NCBI GenBank assembly: GCA_016191525.1
Contig: JACPOK010000011.1
Coordinates: forward strand, 1 to 64,000
DNA from: Burkholderiales bacterium
GTDB taxonomy: Bacteria; Pseudomonadota; Gammaproteobacteria; Burkholderiales; Burkholderiaceae_C
Length of the DNA: 64,000 nt
Direction of reading: 5' to 3'
The translations under genes were made by a program, and so were the position numbers. A model generated the notes under the pieces. That model did not search any database and had not been told where the DNA came from. It was given only the letters and a program-made list of their open reading frames with translations. Of this stretch, positions 25,821 through 32,800 are shown in pieces. Every line of letters begins with the position of its first letter. The first letter of the stretch is position 1.

Positions 25821-25843
25821 GGTGTTGCGCCTGCTGCAACACC
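25821..25843. promoter_or_regulatory. LysR-type operator dyad
   Basis: The perfect inverted repeat GGTGTTGC-N7-GCAACACC contains the T-N11-A core of LysR-family sites. It stands in the 129-bp gap between the divergent tautomerase unit and the LysR gene, 29 bp before the LysR start, where an autoregulatory operator is expected. Confidence 0.65.
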
Positions 25844-25872
25844 AAAGCCCGCGCTTCGCTACCATTGCGCGC

Positions 25873-26796
25873 ATGAGGGAACTCGATTTCGACACCATGC
25901 ACCTGTTCGCCCGCGTGGCGGAGCTGGGCACGCTGTCGGCCGTGGCGCGCGAGCGCGACGTGCCGGTCAGCCAGGTGTCACGTTCGCTCTCGCGCATCGA
26001 AAAGGCCTGCGGCGGCGTGCGCCTGATCCACCGCACCACCCATGGCCTGTCGCTCACCGCCGAGGGCGAGACCTTCCTGGCGTATTGCCACCGCATCACC
26101 GGCACGCTGGACGAGCTGGAAGGCGAATTCGTCAGCAAGTCGCACCAGGTGAGCGGCCGCGTTCGCGTGGCCGTGAGCTCGGTGATTGCGCAGTTCCAGA
26201 TGGTGCCCAGCCTGAGCGGCCTGGCCGACAAGCACCCGGGCCTGAAGATCGAGCTGCAGGTGGACGACCGGCTGGCCGACATGGCGCGCGACGGCATCGA
26301 CATCGCCATCCGCACCGGGGCCAGCCTGCCCGACACGGTGGTGGCGCGGCGCATCGGCACGCTGGCACGCGGGCTCTACGCCACGCCGGCCTACGCCAAG
26401 GCCAATGGGCTGCCGGCACATCCCGATGAATTGCGCGAGCACCGCTTGATCAGCAACAGCGCAGTGGCCATGCTGAACCACTGGCCGTTCGTGGTGAAGG
26501 GCAAGCCGCTGGCCTTTCTGGCGGAAGGCGACTTCCGTTCCAACGACACCAATGTGGTGGCCAGCATGGTGCTGCAGGGCCTGGGCATAGGCCGGCTCGC
26601 CACGCTGGCGGCGGCGCCCCTGCTGCGAAGCGGCCAGCTGGTGGCGGTGCTGGAAAAATTCGAGGATGTGCAGCCGGTGCCCATCTTCGCCGTCACCCAG
26701 GGCAGCCGGCACCGCCTGCCCAAGATCAAGGCCTGCCTGGACTGGTGGTCCGGCTGGTTCGGCGCGATAGGCGCGCCCGCGAAGCCGAAGAAATGA
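25873..26796 (+). CDS. LysR-family transcriptional regulator (1)
   Basis: A 307-residue regulator. The N-terminal winged HTH reads FDTMHLFARVAELGTLSAVA followed by VSQVSRSLSRIEKACGG; the effector domain starts near residue 90 (VSGRVRVAVSSVIAQFQMVP). It probably controls the divergent 67-residue/tautomerase unit through the dyad at 25821-25843. Its stop overlaps the pgpA start by four bases (ATGA), which joins it to a housekeeping gene. Confidence 0.92.
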   Translation: MRELDFDTMHLFARVAELGTLSAVARERDVPVSQVSRSLSRIEKACGGVRLIHRTTHGLSLTAEGETFLAYCHRITGTLDELEGEFVSKSHQVSGRVRVAVSSVIAQFQMVPSLSGLADKHPGLKIELQVDDRLADMARDGIDIAIRTGASLPDTVVARRIGTLARGLYATPAYAKANGLPAHPDELREHRLISNSAVAMLNHWPFVVKGKPLAFLAEGDFRSNDTNVVASMVLQGLGIGRLATLAAAPLLRSGQLVAVLEKFEDVQPVPIFAVTQGSRHRLPKIKACLDWWSGWFGAIGAPAKPKK

Positions 26797-27320
26797 ACGC
26801 CCCGCTCAACCCCCCCGTGCTCCCCGCCGTGCTGCGCCCCAGCCTGCGCTTCATGTTCTCGCACCCGGCGCACCTCATCGCGCTGGGCTTTGGCTCCGGC
26901 CTGTCGCGCGTGGCGCCCGGCACGGCCGGCACGTTGTGGGGCTGGCTGGCCTGGCTGGTGCTGCAGCAGTGGCTGGACACGGCGCAGCAGGGCTGGCTGA
27001 TCGCCGCGTCGCTGCCCACCGGCTGGTGGGCCTGCACCGTGACGGCGCGCCACATGCGGGTGCTGGACCCCGGCCACATCGTGTGGGACGAAGTCGTCGC
27101 CATGTGGATCATCCTGTGGCTGGTGACGCCGGCCAGCCTGTGGGCGCAGTTCGCCGCCTTCGTGCTGTTCCGCTTTTTCGATGCGGTCAAGCCCGGCCCG
27201 GTGGCCTGGGCCGACGACCTGTTCCACGGCTTCGGCTGGAAGGGCGGCTTCGGCATCCTGTTCGACGACCTGGTGGCGGCCCTGTGCACGCTGCTGGTGA
27301 TCGCGGTGTGGAGGTATTGA
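26793..27320 (+). CDS. pgpA: Phosphatidylglycerophosphatase A
   Basis: A 175-residue inner-membrane phosphatase producing phosphatidylglycerol. The family motifs are GFGSGLSRVAPGTAGTLWGW and the metal-binding VWDEVVAMW, with RFFDAVKPGPVAWADDLFHG close to the C-terminus. Four hydrophobic segments are seen. Its start overlaps the LysR stop and its own stop overlaps the pncC start by one base (TGATG), a tightly coupled trio. Confidence 0.95.
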   Translation: MNAPLNPPVLPAVLRPSLRFMFSHPAHLIALGFGSGLSRVAPGTAGTLWGWLAWLVLQQWLDTAQQGWLIAASLPTGWWACTVTARHMRVLDPGHIVWDEVVAMWIILWLVTPASLWAQFAAFVLFRFFDAVKPGPVAWADDLFHGFGWKGGFGILFDDLVAALCTLLVIAVWRY

Positions 27321-27826
27321 TGGAATCCGCAACGCTATCAAATTCAGAGCGCCTTGTGCAGGCTGCATGCGCTTCGCTGGCCGATTTGCTTCTGGAAAAA
27401 GGCTGGAAGCTGGCCACCGCCGAAAGCTGCACCGGCGGCATGATCGCCGCCGCCTGCACTTCGCTGGCCGGCTCCAGCAACTGGTTCGAGCGCGGCTTCG
27501 TCACCTACTCCAACGAAGCCAAGACCGATTCCCTCGGCGTGGACGCCGCGCTGATCGAAGCCAATGGCGCGGTGAGCGAAGTAGTGGCCCGCGCCATGGC
27601 GTTCGGCGCGGCACGCCATTCGCTCGCGCAAGTCAGCGTGGCTGTCACAGGCGTTGCCGGCCCCACCGGCGGCAGCGCCAGCAAGCCGGTGGGCACGGTG
27701 TGGTTCGGCTTCCAGGTGGATGGCCTGCTCACCAGCGAAACCCGTGTGTTCCCCGGCGACCGCGCCGCCGTACGCGCGGCGACGGTGGAGCATGCGGTCA
27801 AGCGGCTGATTGAGTTGCTGGGCTAG
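27320..27826 (+). CDS. pncC: Nicotinamide-nucleotide amidohydrolase PncC (CinA C-terminal domain)
   Basis: A 168-residue stand-alone CinA C-terminal domain that deamidates nicotinamide mononucleotide in NAD recycling. Key segments: the catalytic LATAESCTGGMIAA (ESCTGG at 35-40), FVTYSNEAKTDSLGV, VSVAVTGVAGPTGGSASKPVGTV, with the Ser/Thr/Lys active-site residues. Residues about 5-27 coincide with a degenerate copy of repeat A, so the N-terminal helix may derive from the repeat. It is coupled to pgpA by a one-base overlap. Confidence 0.93.
   Translation: MESATLSNSERLVQAACASLADLLLEKGWKLATAESCTGGMIAAACTSLAGSSNWFERGFVTYSNEAKTDSLGVDAALIEANGAVSEVVARAMAFGAARHSLAQVSVAVTGVAGPTGGSASKPVGTVWFGFQVDGLLTSETRVFPGDRAAVRAATVEHAVKRLIELLG
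27334..27400 (+). repeat. Interspersed repeat family A, copy 6 (degenerate, inside pncC)
   Basis: Reads GCTATCAAATTCAGAGCGCC, with GCA and GCGC blocks at family spacing, then GGCCGATTT and TCTGGAAAAA. It aligns end to end with the thiL copy with one extra base and many substitutions. It is translated in a different frame from the other coding copies. The match is weaker, so this could be an old copy. Confidence 0.6.
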
Positions 27827-27854
27827 GCCTGCGCGGCAACGGGCTCGCAAGATT

Positions 27855-27947
27855 GGGCCGGCAGGGCACTCCGCGCAGCGAATGTCCCCCGGCCCCGGGA
27901 GGGGGCCTCCTCCTTAATTTCGCTGCGCAGAGCGCCCCGCCGACCCA
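27855..27947 (+). repeat. Long hairpin repeat C, copy 1
   Basis: Arms of about 28 nt (GGGCCGGCAGGGCACTC plus GCGCAGCGAA on the left and their near-complement on the right) enclose a core TGTCCCCCGGCCCCGGGAGG. The core of copy 2 is the reverse complement of this core with few differences. Confidence 0.8.
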
Positions 27948-28126
27948 GTCCTTCATGCCGCCTCACGCGCTATCCATGCGCCTTGCGGGCCTTTTTGTGC
28001 CCGCAAGCCGCGCCACGCCTGCGTTCCGGATTCCGGGTGCAAGGGCCAGCAGCGCCTTCTTTTCCCATATTTATCAATATTTCAAGGATTATTGAAATAT
28101 CGCGCATCAACAAGGCAGGCAAGCCA

Positions 28127-28216
28127 TGGGTGCTGGCTGGCCGTCGCGGCGAAATCAAGGAGGAGGCGCCCTCCCGGCGCCGGGGGACATTCGCCGCGGC
28201 GGCCAGCCGGCACCCA
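28127..28216 (-). repeat. Long hairpin repeat C, copy 2 (opposite orientation)
   Basis: The left arm 28127-28153 and right arm 28190-28216 match at 25 of 27 positions (TGGGTGCTGGCTGGCC and its complement). The enclosed GGAGGAGGCGCCCTCCCGGC is the reverse complement of the copy 1 core, so the two elements face each other across about 180 bp. Confidence 0.85.
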
Positions 28217-28229
28217 GGGCCCACGCGAC

Positions 28230-29408
28230 CTAGGCCCGCAACAGCGCCGACACCTCCCGCCTCGGCGACGGCAGCACCTCCGCAGCCGGGTAGCCGATCC
28301 GGCAAAACATCTGCACCGTCTCATCGGCCTCGCTGCGCGGCGCGGGCTTGCCGATCAGAAGCTGGTGGACGCTGGCGTAGTGCGCTGCCATCTCGGGAAA
28401 CTCCTGTAGTGCCTGGCTCATGGGGTGCAGGCCCAGGCCGAGTTCGGTGGCCTTGAGTTGCAGGCGCACATAGGCGCGCCCGGCCTCGAGCTGGTGGGCG
28501 CGGGTGTTGCCGGGCGTGGCGAGCCAGATGAATCCCATGGCGGTGCGGCTGTGGCCGCCGAAGCGGCTCATCATCTGGTCGTAGGCGGGGCTGCCTTCGC
28601 GCGGCGGTGCGGTGCGGTCCAGCAGGCCCAGCACGTTGGCCGCGCGAGGGAAGGCGCCGTTGATGGAGATGCCGTCGCGGTGGGCTGCGATTTCCTCGGG
28701 GCCGACTCGCGTGAGGCGCAGGCTCTCCATCACGGTGGCCGGTGTCAGCAGTTCGACCTTGGCGGCCTCCCAGCACAGGCTGCGCAGCGCGGGCAGGCGC
28801 TGCTCGTCCACCGTGCCGGCGACCTTGATCGGGCCCGCGCTCGCCTGCGCCAGCGCTTGCTGCAAGACAGCGGGCGCTACCGGTTTGCTGATGTCGAAGT
28901 CCACCTTGGGCGTGTGGCGGTGCAGCACCTGCGCGAACAGCGGGTCGGCCACGCCACCGGGCGACAGCACGAGGCGCGCCACCGGGCGCTGGTCCCAGTC
29001 CTTCAGCTGCGCGGGCAACCGGCCCTGGGGCCACAGTGCGACTTCGCTGCGCAGGCCCTGCTGCGCCAGCGCCATCACCAGCAGCTCGATGAAGGCGCCG
29101 TGGCCGACCAGGATCTGGCGGCCGAACGGGTCGGTGTCGGGCAGCAGGCGCGCTCGGTCGCAATACAGCGTGATGGCGTTGGCCTCGCGCAGGTCCACCA
29201 TCCAGGGCTGCAGGTTGTGCGGATTGGGCGCGGTGATGGCATAGGCCACGGCGCGGCGGCGGGGGTCGGCCTCGGCGCCGGGGCCTTGCCACGCCACCAG
29301 CGTTTCGGCGGGCATGCCGGCCGAGAGAGCGCCGGTGCCCAGCGCCGCCGCACCGGCCGCGGCCACGAAGCCGCCACCCGCCAGGGCGATGAAGTTGCGC
29401 CGCTTCAT
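28230..29408 (-). CDS. Acg-family FMN-binding nitroreductase-like protein, Tat-exported
   Basis: A 392-residue protein with a twin-arginine signal (KRRNFIALAGGGFVAAAG) and a nitroreductase-like fold of the Acg type: APNPHNLQPWMVDLREANAI near residue 65, FGRQILVGHGAFIELLVM, and the late FIWLATPGNTRAHQLEAGRA. Acg proteins bind FMN but often lack reductase activity and may store flavin. Export by Tat fits a folded cofactor-containing protein. Its start overlaps the stop of the upstream SDR-type gene by four bases (ATGA). Confidence 0.82.
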   Translation of the reverse strand: MKRRNFIALAGGGFVAAAGAAALGTGALSAGMPAETLVAWQGPGAEADPRRRAVAYAITAPNPHNLQPWMVDLREANAITLYCDRARLLPDTDPFGRQILVGHGAFIELLVMALAQQGLRSEVALWPQGRLPAQLKDWDQRPVARLVLSPGGVADPLFAQVLHRHTPKVDFDISKPVAPAVLQQALAQASAGPIKVAGTVDEQRLPALRSLCWEAAKVELLTPATVMESLRLTRVGPEEIAAHRDGISINGAFPRAANVLGLLDRTAPPREGSPAYDQMMSRFGGHSRTAMGFIWLATPGNTRAHQLEAGRAYVRLQLKATELGLGLHPMSQALQEFPEMAAHYASVHQLLIGKPAPRSEADETVQMFCRIGYPAAEVLPSPRREVSALLRA

Positions 29409-30427
29409 GCTGCGCTCCCGGCGGCCAGCGCGGGCGTGCTGCGGGTTGCGTCCAACAGCCCCAGGTCGGCCAGCGCCGTGCGTAGCGCCTGCGCGAACGG
29501 CGTGTGCGATTCGGCCACGCCGATGGCGGCCATGCGGGTGTTGACCAGCGTGTACGGCGTGCGCCAGAGGTAGCGCATCTCGTGCAGCGCGGCGAAGGTG
29601 GGCACGAAGATGCCGCCGACCGCCATAAGCGGCCACGGCAGCGAAGAGACGCGCAGGTCCTGCTGCGGCGCGATCCAGCCTTCCTCGCGCGCGATCGTGC
29701 CCAGCGCATCGGCCCAGTCCTGCCCGGTGAGCTGGTAACCACCGAAGTGCAGCGTTTCAAAAGCAGGCAGCATGTCGCGGCGCTGCGCCACGCTGACGAA
29801 GGTGCGGGCCATGTCGGGCAGGAAAGCCCAGGTGGTGCGCACGTCCAGCTTGCCGGGATAGGTGAGCTTGCCCTGGCGCAGGTCCTTGGCCATGACCAGG
29901 TCCATCCACGAGCCGCTGCCGCTGCCGAAAAAGTCGCCGCCGCGGATGACCACGGCCTTCATGCCGCCGTCGCGCGTGGCTTCGAGGATCTGCTTTTCGC
30001 TGGCCATGCGCAGGCGCCCCTTGAAGGTGGTGGGCTGCTGCACCGTGTCTTCACGCAGGCGCTCGGGCATGCCGGCGCCGAAGTTGTAGACGCTGGCGGG
30101 CAGCATCAGCGTGGCGCCGCCCAGCTCGCGGGTGATGGCGATGGCCGCGGCCGTGAGGCGCGGAACGCCGGCGCGCCAGGCGCGGTGGGTGTACACCGGG
30201 CTGAGCGCCTGCACCACCACGGTGGCGCCCCGCGCGGCGCGGGCCAGCGTGGCCGTGTCTTCGGGTTCGGCTTGCAGCCACTGCACGCCGGCAATCTGCG
30301 GGCCGGTGGCACCGGGGCGCAGCTGGGCATGGACGTTCCATCCGGCCTGCGCGAAGGCGCGGGCGGCGGCGCTGCCGAAGCGCCCGCGGGCGCCGAGGAT
30401 GAGGACGGAGGGGATGGTGCTGTTCAT
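29405..30427 (-). CDS. NAD(P)-binding SDR/NmrA-like protein
   Basis: A 340-residue protein with an N-terminal dinucleotide fold (VLILGARGRFGSAAARAFAQ), then a typical extended-SDR layout with ASVYNFGAGMPERLREDT and VIRGGDFFGSG. The canonical YxxxK dyad is replaced by a Y-N-F segment, so it may be an atypical reductase, epimerase or sensor. It forms an ATGA-coupled pair with the Acg-type gene and is divergent from a LysR regulator 87 bp away. Confidence 0.82.
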   Translation of the reverse strand: MNSTIPSVLILGARGRFGSAAARAFAQAGWNVHAQLRPGATGPQIAGVQWLQAEPEDTATLARAARGATVVVQALSPVYTHRAWRAGVPRLTAAAIAITRELGGATLMLPASVYNFGAGMPERLREDTVQQPTTFKGRLRMASEKQILEATRDGGMKAVVIRGGDFFGSGSGSWMDLVMAKDLRQGKLTYPGKLDVRTTWAFLPDMARTFVSVAQRRDMLPAFETLHFGGYQLTGQDWADALGTIAREEGWIAPQQDLRVSSLPWPLMAVGGIFVPTFAALHEMRYLWRTPYTLVNTRMAAIGVAESHTPFAQALRTALADLGLLDATRSTPALAAGSAA

Positions 30428-30514
30428 GGCGGGTTCCTTGGTGTTGATGGGGTGATTGTGGAAATTCCGGCGGTGTTCGACAATTGCCTAACTGTCCATA
30501 ACAGATATGCATGA

Positions 30515-31399
30515 ATGAATAACGACTTCGACTGGGGCCTCATCCGCTCGTTCCTGGCGGCGCTGGAGCGCGGCAGCCTGCTGGGCGCCGCCAGGGCCCT
30601 GAATTCCACCCAGCCCACCATCGGGCGGCACATCGCCGAGCTGGAGGCTCAGCTGGGCGTGCTGCTGTTCGAACGCACCGGGCGTGGCCTGTTGCCCACC
30701 GAAATGGCGCTGCGGCTGGGGGAGGCGGCGCAGGCCATGGAGTCGGGCGCCGACCAGCTGGCGCGGGTCGCGTCAGGCGCGGGCACCGGCATTTCCGGCA
30801 CGGTGCGCATCACCGCCAGCCAGCCGGTGGCGTGCGTGCTGCTGCCGCCGGTGCTGGCGCGCATGCGGCTGGAGTTGCCCGACGTGCAGGTGGAGCTGGT
30901 CTCCAGCAACCAGGTGAGCAACCTGCTGCGGCGCGAGGCCGACATCGCGCTGCGCATGGTGGCGCCCGACCAGGCCTCGCTGGTGGCCAAGCGCATCGGC
31001 AAGGTCACGCTGGGCGCCTACGCGCACCGCGACTACCTGCGAAGGCGCGGCACGCCCCGCCAGCCGCAGGACCTGTTGGCCCACGACCTGGTGGGCAACG
31101 ACCGCGACGAGACCATGCTGCGCGGCTTCGCGGCTTTCGGCTTTCCCGTCACGCGCGAAGCCTTCAGCTTCCGCACCGACGATCTGATGGCCTACTGGGA
31201 GGCGGTACGCAGCGGCACGGGCATCGGCTTCGTCGCCGACTACGTGGCGCGCACCGACCGGCAGGTGGTGCCGCTGCTGCCCATGATCAAGGTGCCGCCG
31301 CTTCCCGTCTGGCTGACGGTGCACCGCGAGATCCGCACCAGCCGGCGCATACGGGAGGTGTACGATTTCCTCGCGAGCGCCGTACCGGCCGCCCTTTGA
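30515..31399 (+). CDS. LysR-family transcriptional regulator (2)
   Basis: A 294-residue regulator with N-terminal HTH (FLAALERGSLLGAARAL then STQPTIGRHIAELEAQLG) and an effector domain from about residue 90 (GISGTVRITASQPVACVLLP). The ATG at 30515 is used; an ATG four bases upstream reads into a stop at once. It is divergent from the SDR/Acg pair and probably controls it; a CTGT-N5-ACAG dyad lies just upstream of its start. Confidence 0.92.
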   Translation: MNNDFDWGLIRSFLAALERGSLLGAARALNSTQPTIGRHIAELEAQLGVLLFERTGRGLLPTEMALRLGEAAQAMESGADQLARVASGAGTGISGTVRITASQPVACVLLPPVLARMRLELPDVQVELVSSNQVSNLLRREADIALRMVAPDQASLVAKRIGKVTLGAYAHRDYLRRRGTPRQPQDLLAHDLVGNDRDETMLRGFAAFGFPVTREAFSFRTDDLMAYWEAVRSGTGIGFVADYVARTDRQVVPLLPMIKVPPLPVWLTVHREIRTSRRIREVYDFLASAVPAAL

Positions 31400-31418
31400 C
31401 CACCCGCACGGAGCCAGC

Positions 31419-31910
31419 ATGCACCCCAACCAGCAGACCATCGACCAGTTCTACGCCGCCTTTGCGCGGCTGGACGCCGACACCATGGGCCGCTGCTATG
31501 CGCAGGACGCTGTGTTCCAGGACGAGGTGTTCACGCTCAAGGGCCAGCGCGAGGTTTCGGGCATGTGGCACATGCTGTGCGACGCGACGAAAGCCAAGGG
31601 CGCCGACGTGTGGCGGCTGGAATACCGCGGCGTGCAGGCCGACGCGCAAATGGGCCAGGCCCACTGGGATGCGTACTACCGCTTCAGTGCCACGGGGCGC
31701 ATGGTTCACAACAGCATCGATGCGCAGTTCAGCTTCAACCCGCAGGGACAGATCACGGCGCACCGCGACCGCTTTGATTTCTGGCGCTGGTCGCGCCAGG
31801 CGCTGGGTGCGCCGGGCCTGGTGCTGGGATGGACGCCCCTGTTGCACAACAAGGTGCGGGCACAGGCGGCGGGCAACCTGCGCAAATACCTGGACAAAAA
31901 CGCGCGATGA
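31419..31910 (+). CDS. SnoaL/NTF2-like protein
   Basis: A 163-residue protein of the NTF2-like cone fold: QQTIDQFYAAFARLDADTMG at the start, then CYAQDAVFQDEVFTLKG and GQITAHRDRFDFWRWSRQA. The family includes isomerases, ester hydrolases and non-catalytic binders, so the role is open. It follows the LysR gene after 19 bp and is closed by a strong terminator immediately after its stop. Confidence 0.85.
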   Translation: MHPNQQTIDQFYAAFARLDADTMGRCYAQDAVFQDEVFTLKGQREVSGMWHMLCDATKAKGADVWRLEYRGVQADAQMGQAHWDAYYRFSATGRMVHNSIDAQFSFNPQGQITAHRDRFDFWRWSRQALGAPGLVLGWTPLLHNKVRAQAAGNLRKYLDKNAR

Positions 31911-31938
31911 AAAAAGCCGGCTCGCGCCGGCTTTTTTT
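31911..31938. terminator. Bidirectional intrinsic terminator
   Basis: A perfect stem AAAAAGCCGGC-TCGC-GCCGGCTTTTT followed by more T. The A-run on the left and T-run on the right let it serve both the rightward SnoaL-like gene and the leftward small secreted protein gene. Confidence 0.93.
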
Positions 31939-31963
31939 GTTGTTCCTTGCGGAGCTTCGCGGT

Positions 31964-32278
31964 TTAGCCGCCCCAGTCCGAATACTTTTCGCAGGTCTTG
32001 TTGGTTTCCTTGCCCTTGCGGGTTTCGGAGAACGTCACCAGGTTGCCCTTGAAGTCATCGGGCGTTTCGTTCCACATGCAGGTGCACCAGGCTTGCGCCT
32101 TGCTCTGGCCGGCGATGGGGCTCTTTTCGTTGCCGCCTTCGTACAGCTTGGCTGCGTAGCTCAGGCACTGGCGATACTGCGCGTCGCCGGCGGGAACCTT
32201 GTTGTAGTCCTGGGCGATGGCGGCGCCACCGATGGAAAGCAGTGCGGCGCAAACGGCCGAAGCGAGAAATTTATTCAT
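31964..32278 (-). CDS. Small secreted protein of unknown function
   Basis: A 104-residue protein with a clear signal peptide (ASAVCAALLSIGGAAIAQD, cleavage near residue 23). The mature part has four cysteines (QCLSYAAKLY, WCTCMW, KTCEKYSDW), suggesting disulfides or metal binding in the periplasm. ATG 32278 is preferred over one five codons earlier because GAAGGA lies eight bases before it. Single-gene unit ending at the shared terminator. No family recognised. Confidence 0.8.
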   Translation of the reverse strand: MNKFLASAVCAALLSIGGAAIAQDYNKVPAGDAQYRQCLSYAAKLYEGGNEKSPIAGQSKAQAWCTCMWNETPDDFKGNLVTFSETRKGKETNKTCEKYSDWGG

Positions 32279-32386
32279 GTCTGAGTCCTTCATCCTCTCT
32301 TGCAGAGGCCATGTTATTTACCAAAGCCGCCGGCACGGTGCCGACAGGGAAAGTGTATGCGGTTGAATCAATTTGTCACAGGAAAT

Positions 32387-32800
32387 TTACACTCTCAATG
32401 CGGTGCGAATAGTCACACCGATGGCGGCCGCGCGCTTTTTCAGCGCCAGCACATCGCGGTCCTTGCTCAATAGCAGTGCATGGTGCGCCACCGCCAGGTC
32501 AATGAATTTCTGGTCGTCGGCGTCGGCACAGCTCATCCCAGCCTTGCCGGGCGCATCCACGATGGACGCATGTCGGTCGAAAGCTGTCATCACGGCCTCT
32601 TTGGTCAGGCCTCGGTCAGCCAGGCGCGGCGCGACCTTGGGGTAGGCGAGCACGCGCTCCAGCTCGCCGCGCATCGCGGCCGTGGCCAGCCAGCGCACCG
32701 TGCCCCCTTCCAGTGCATCGCGCAGGTGTTGCGCCGAATCGTCATTGAAGACCAGCAGGTCCAGGACGATGTTGGTGTCCAGGACGACGCCGGCGCTCAA
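32387..32800 (-). CDS. PIN-domain protein (COG1569-type putative toxin)
   Basis: A 137-residue PIN ribonuclease-like protein. The acidic metal-site residues are visible: Asp8 in VVLDTNIVLDLL, the DADDQKFIDLA cluster, and KDRDVL near the C-terminus. The start is taken as TTG at 32800, overlapping the rlmL stop as TTGA; no ATG fits. The COG1569 group is listed as a toxin component, but no antitoxin ORF is visible on either side. Coupling to an rRNA methyltransferase gene suggests an RNA-related role, unproven. Confidence 0.8.
   Translation of the reverse strand: MSAGVVLDTNIVLDLLVFNDDSAQHLRDALEGGTVRWLATAAMRGELERVLAYPKVAPRLADRGLTKEAVMTAFDRHASIVDAPGKAGMSCADADDQKFIDLAVAHHALLLSKDRDVLALKKRAAAIGVTIRTALRV

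Larger units (their letters stand above)
27827..28229. other. Gene-free gap of 403 bp holding paired hairpin elements
   Basis: No convincing coding region lies here. It contains the two C hairpins in opposite orientation (27855-27947 and 28127-28216), a perfect CTTGCGGGC-N8-GCCCGCAAG stem (27982-28007) and an AT-rich dyad ATATTTCAA-N6-TTGAAATAT (28077-28100). A minus-strand frame beginning MRDISIILEILINMG crosses it but is low quality. Confidence 0.7.

Noticed and set aside
27970-28305. Minus-strand ORF across the 403-bp gap
   Set aside because: It runs through both hairpin repeats, overlaps the Acg-type gene end, has no ribosome-binding site and no recognisable pattern.
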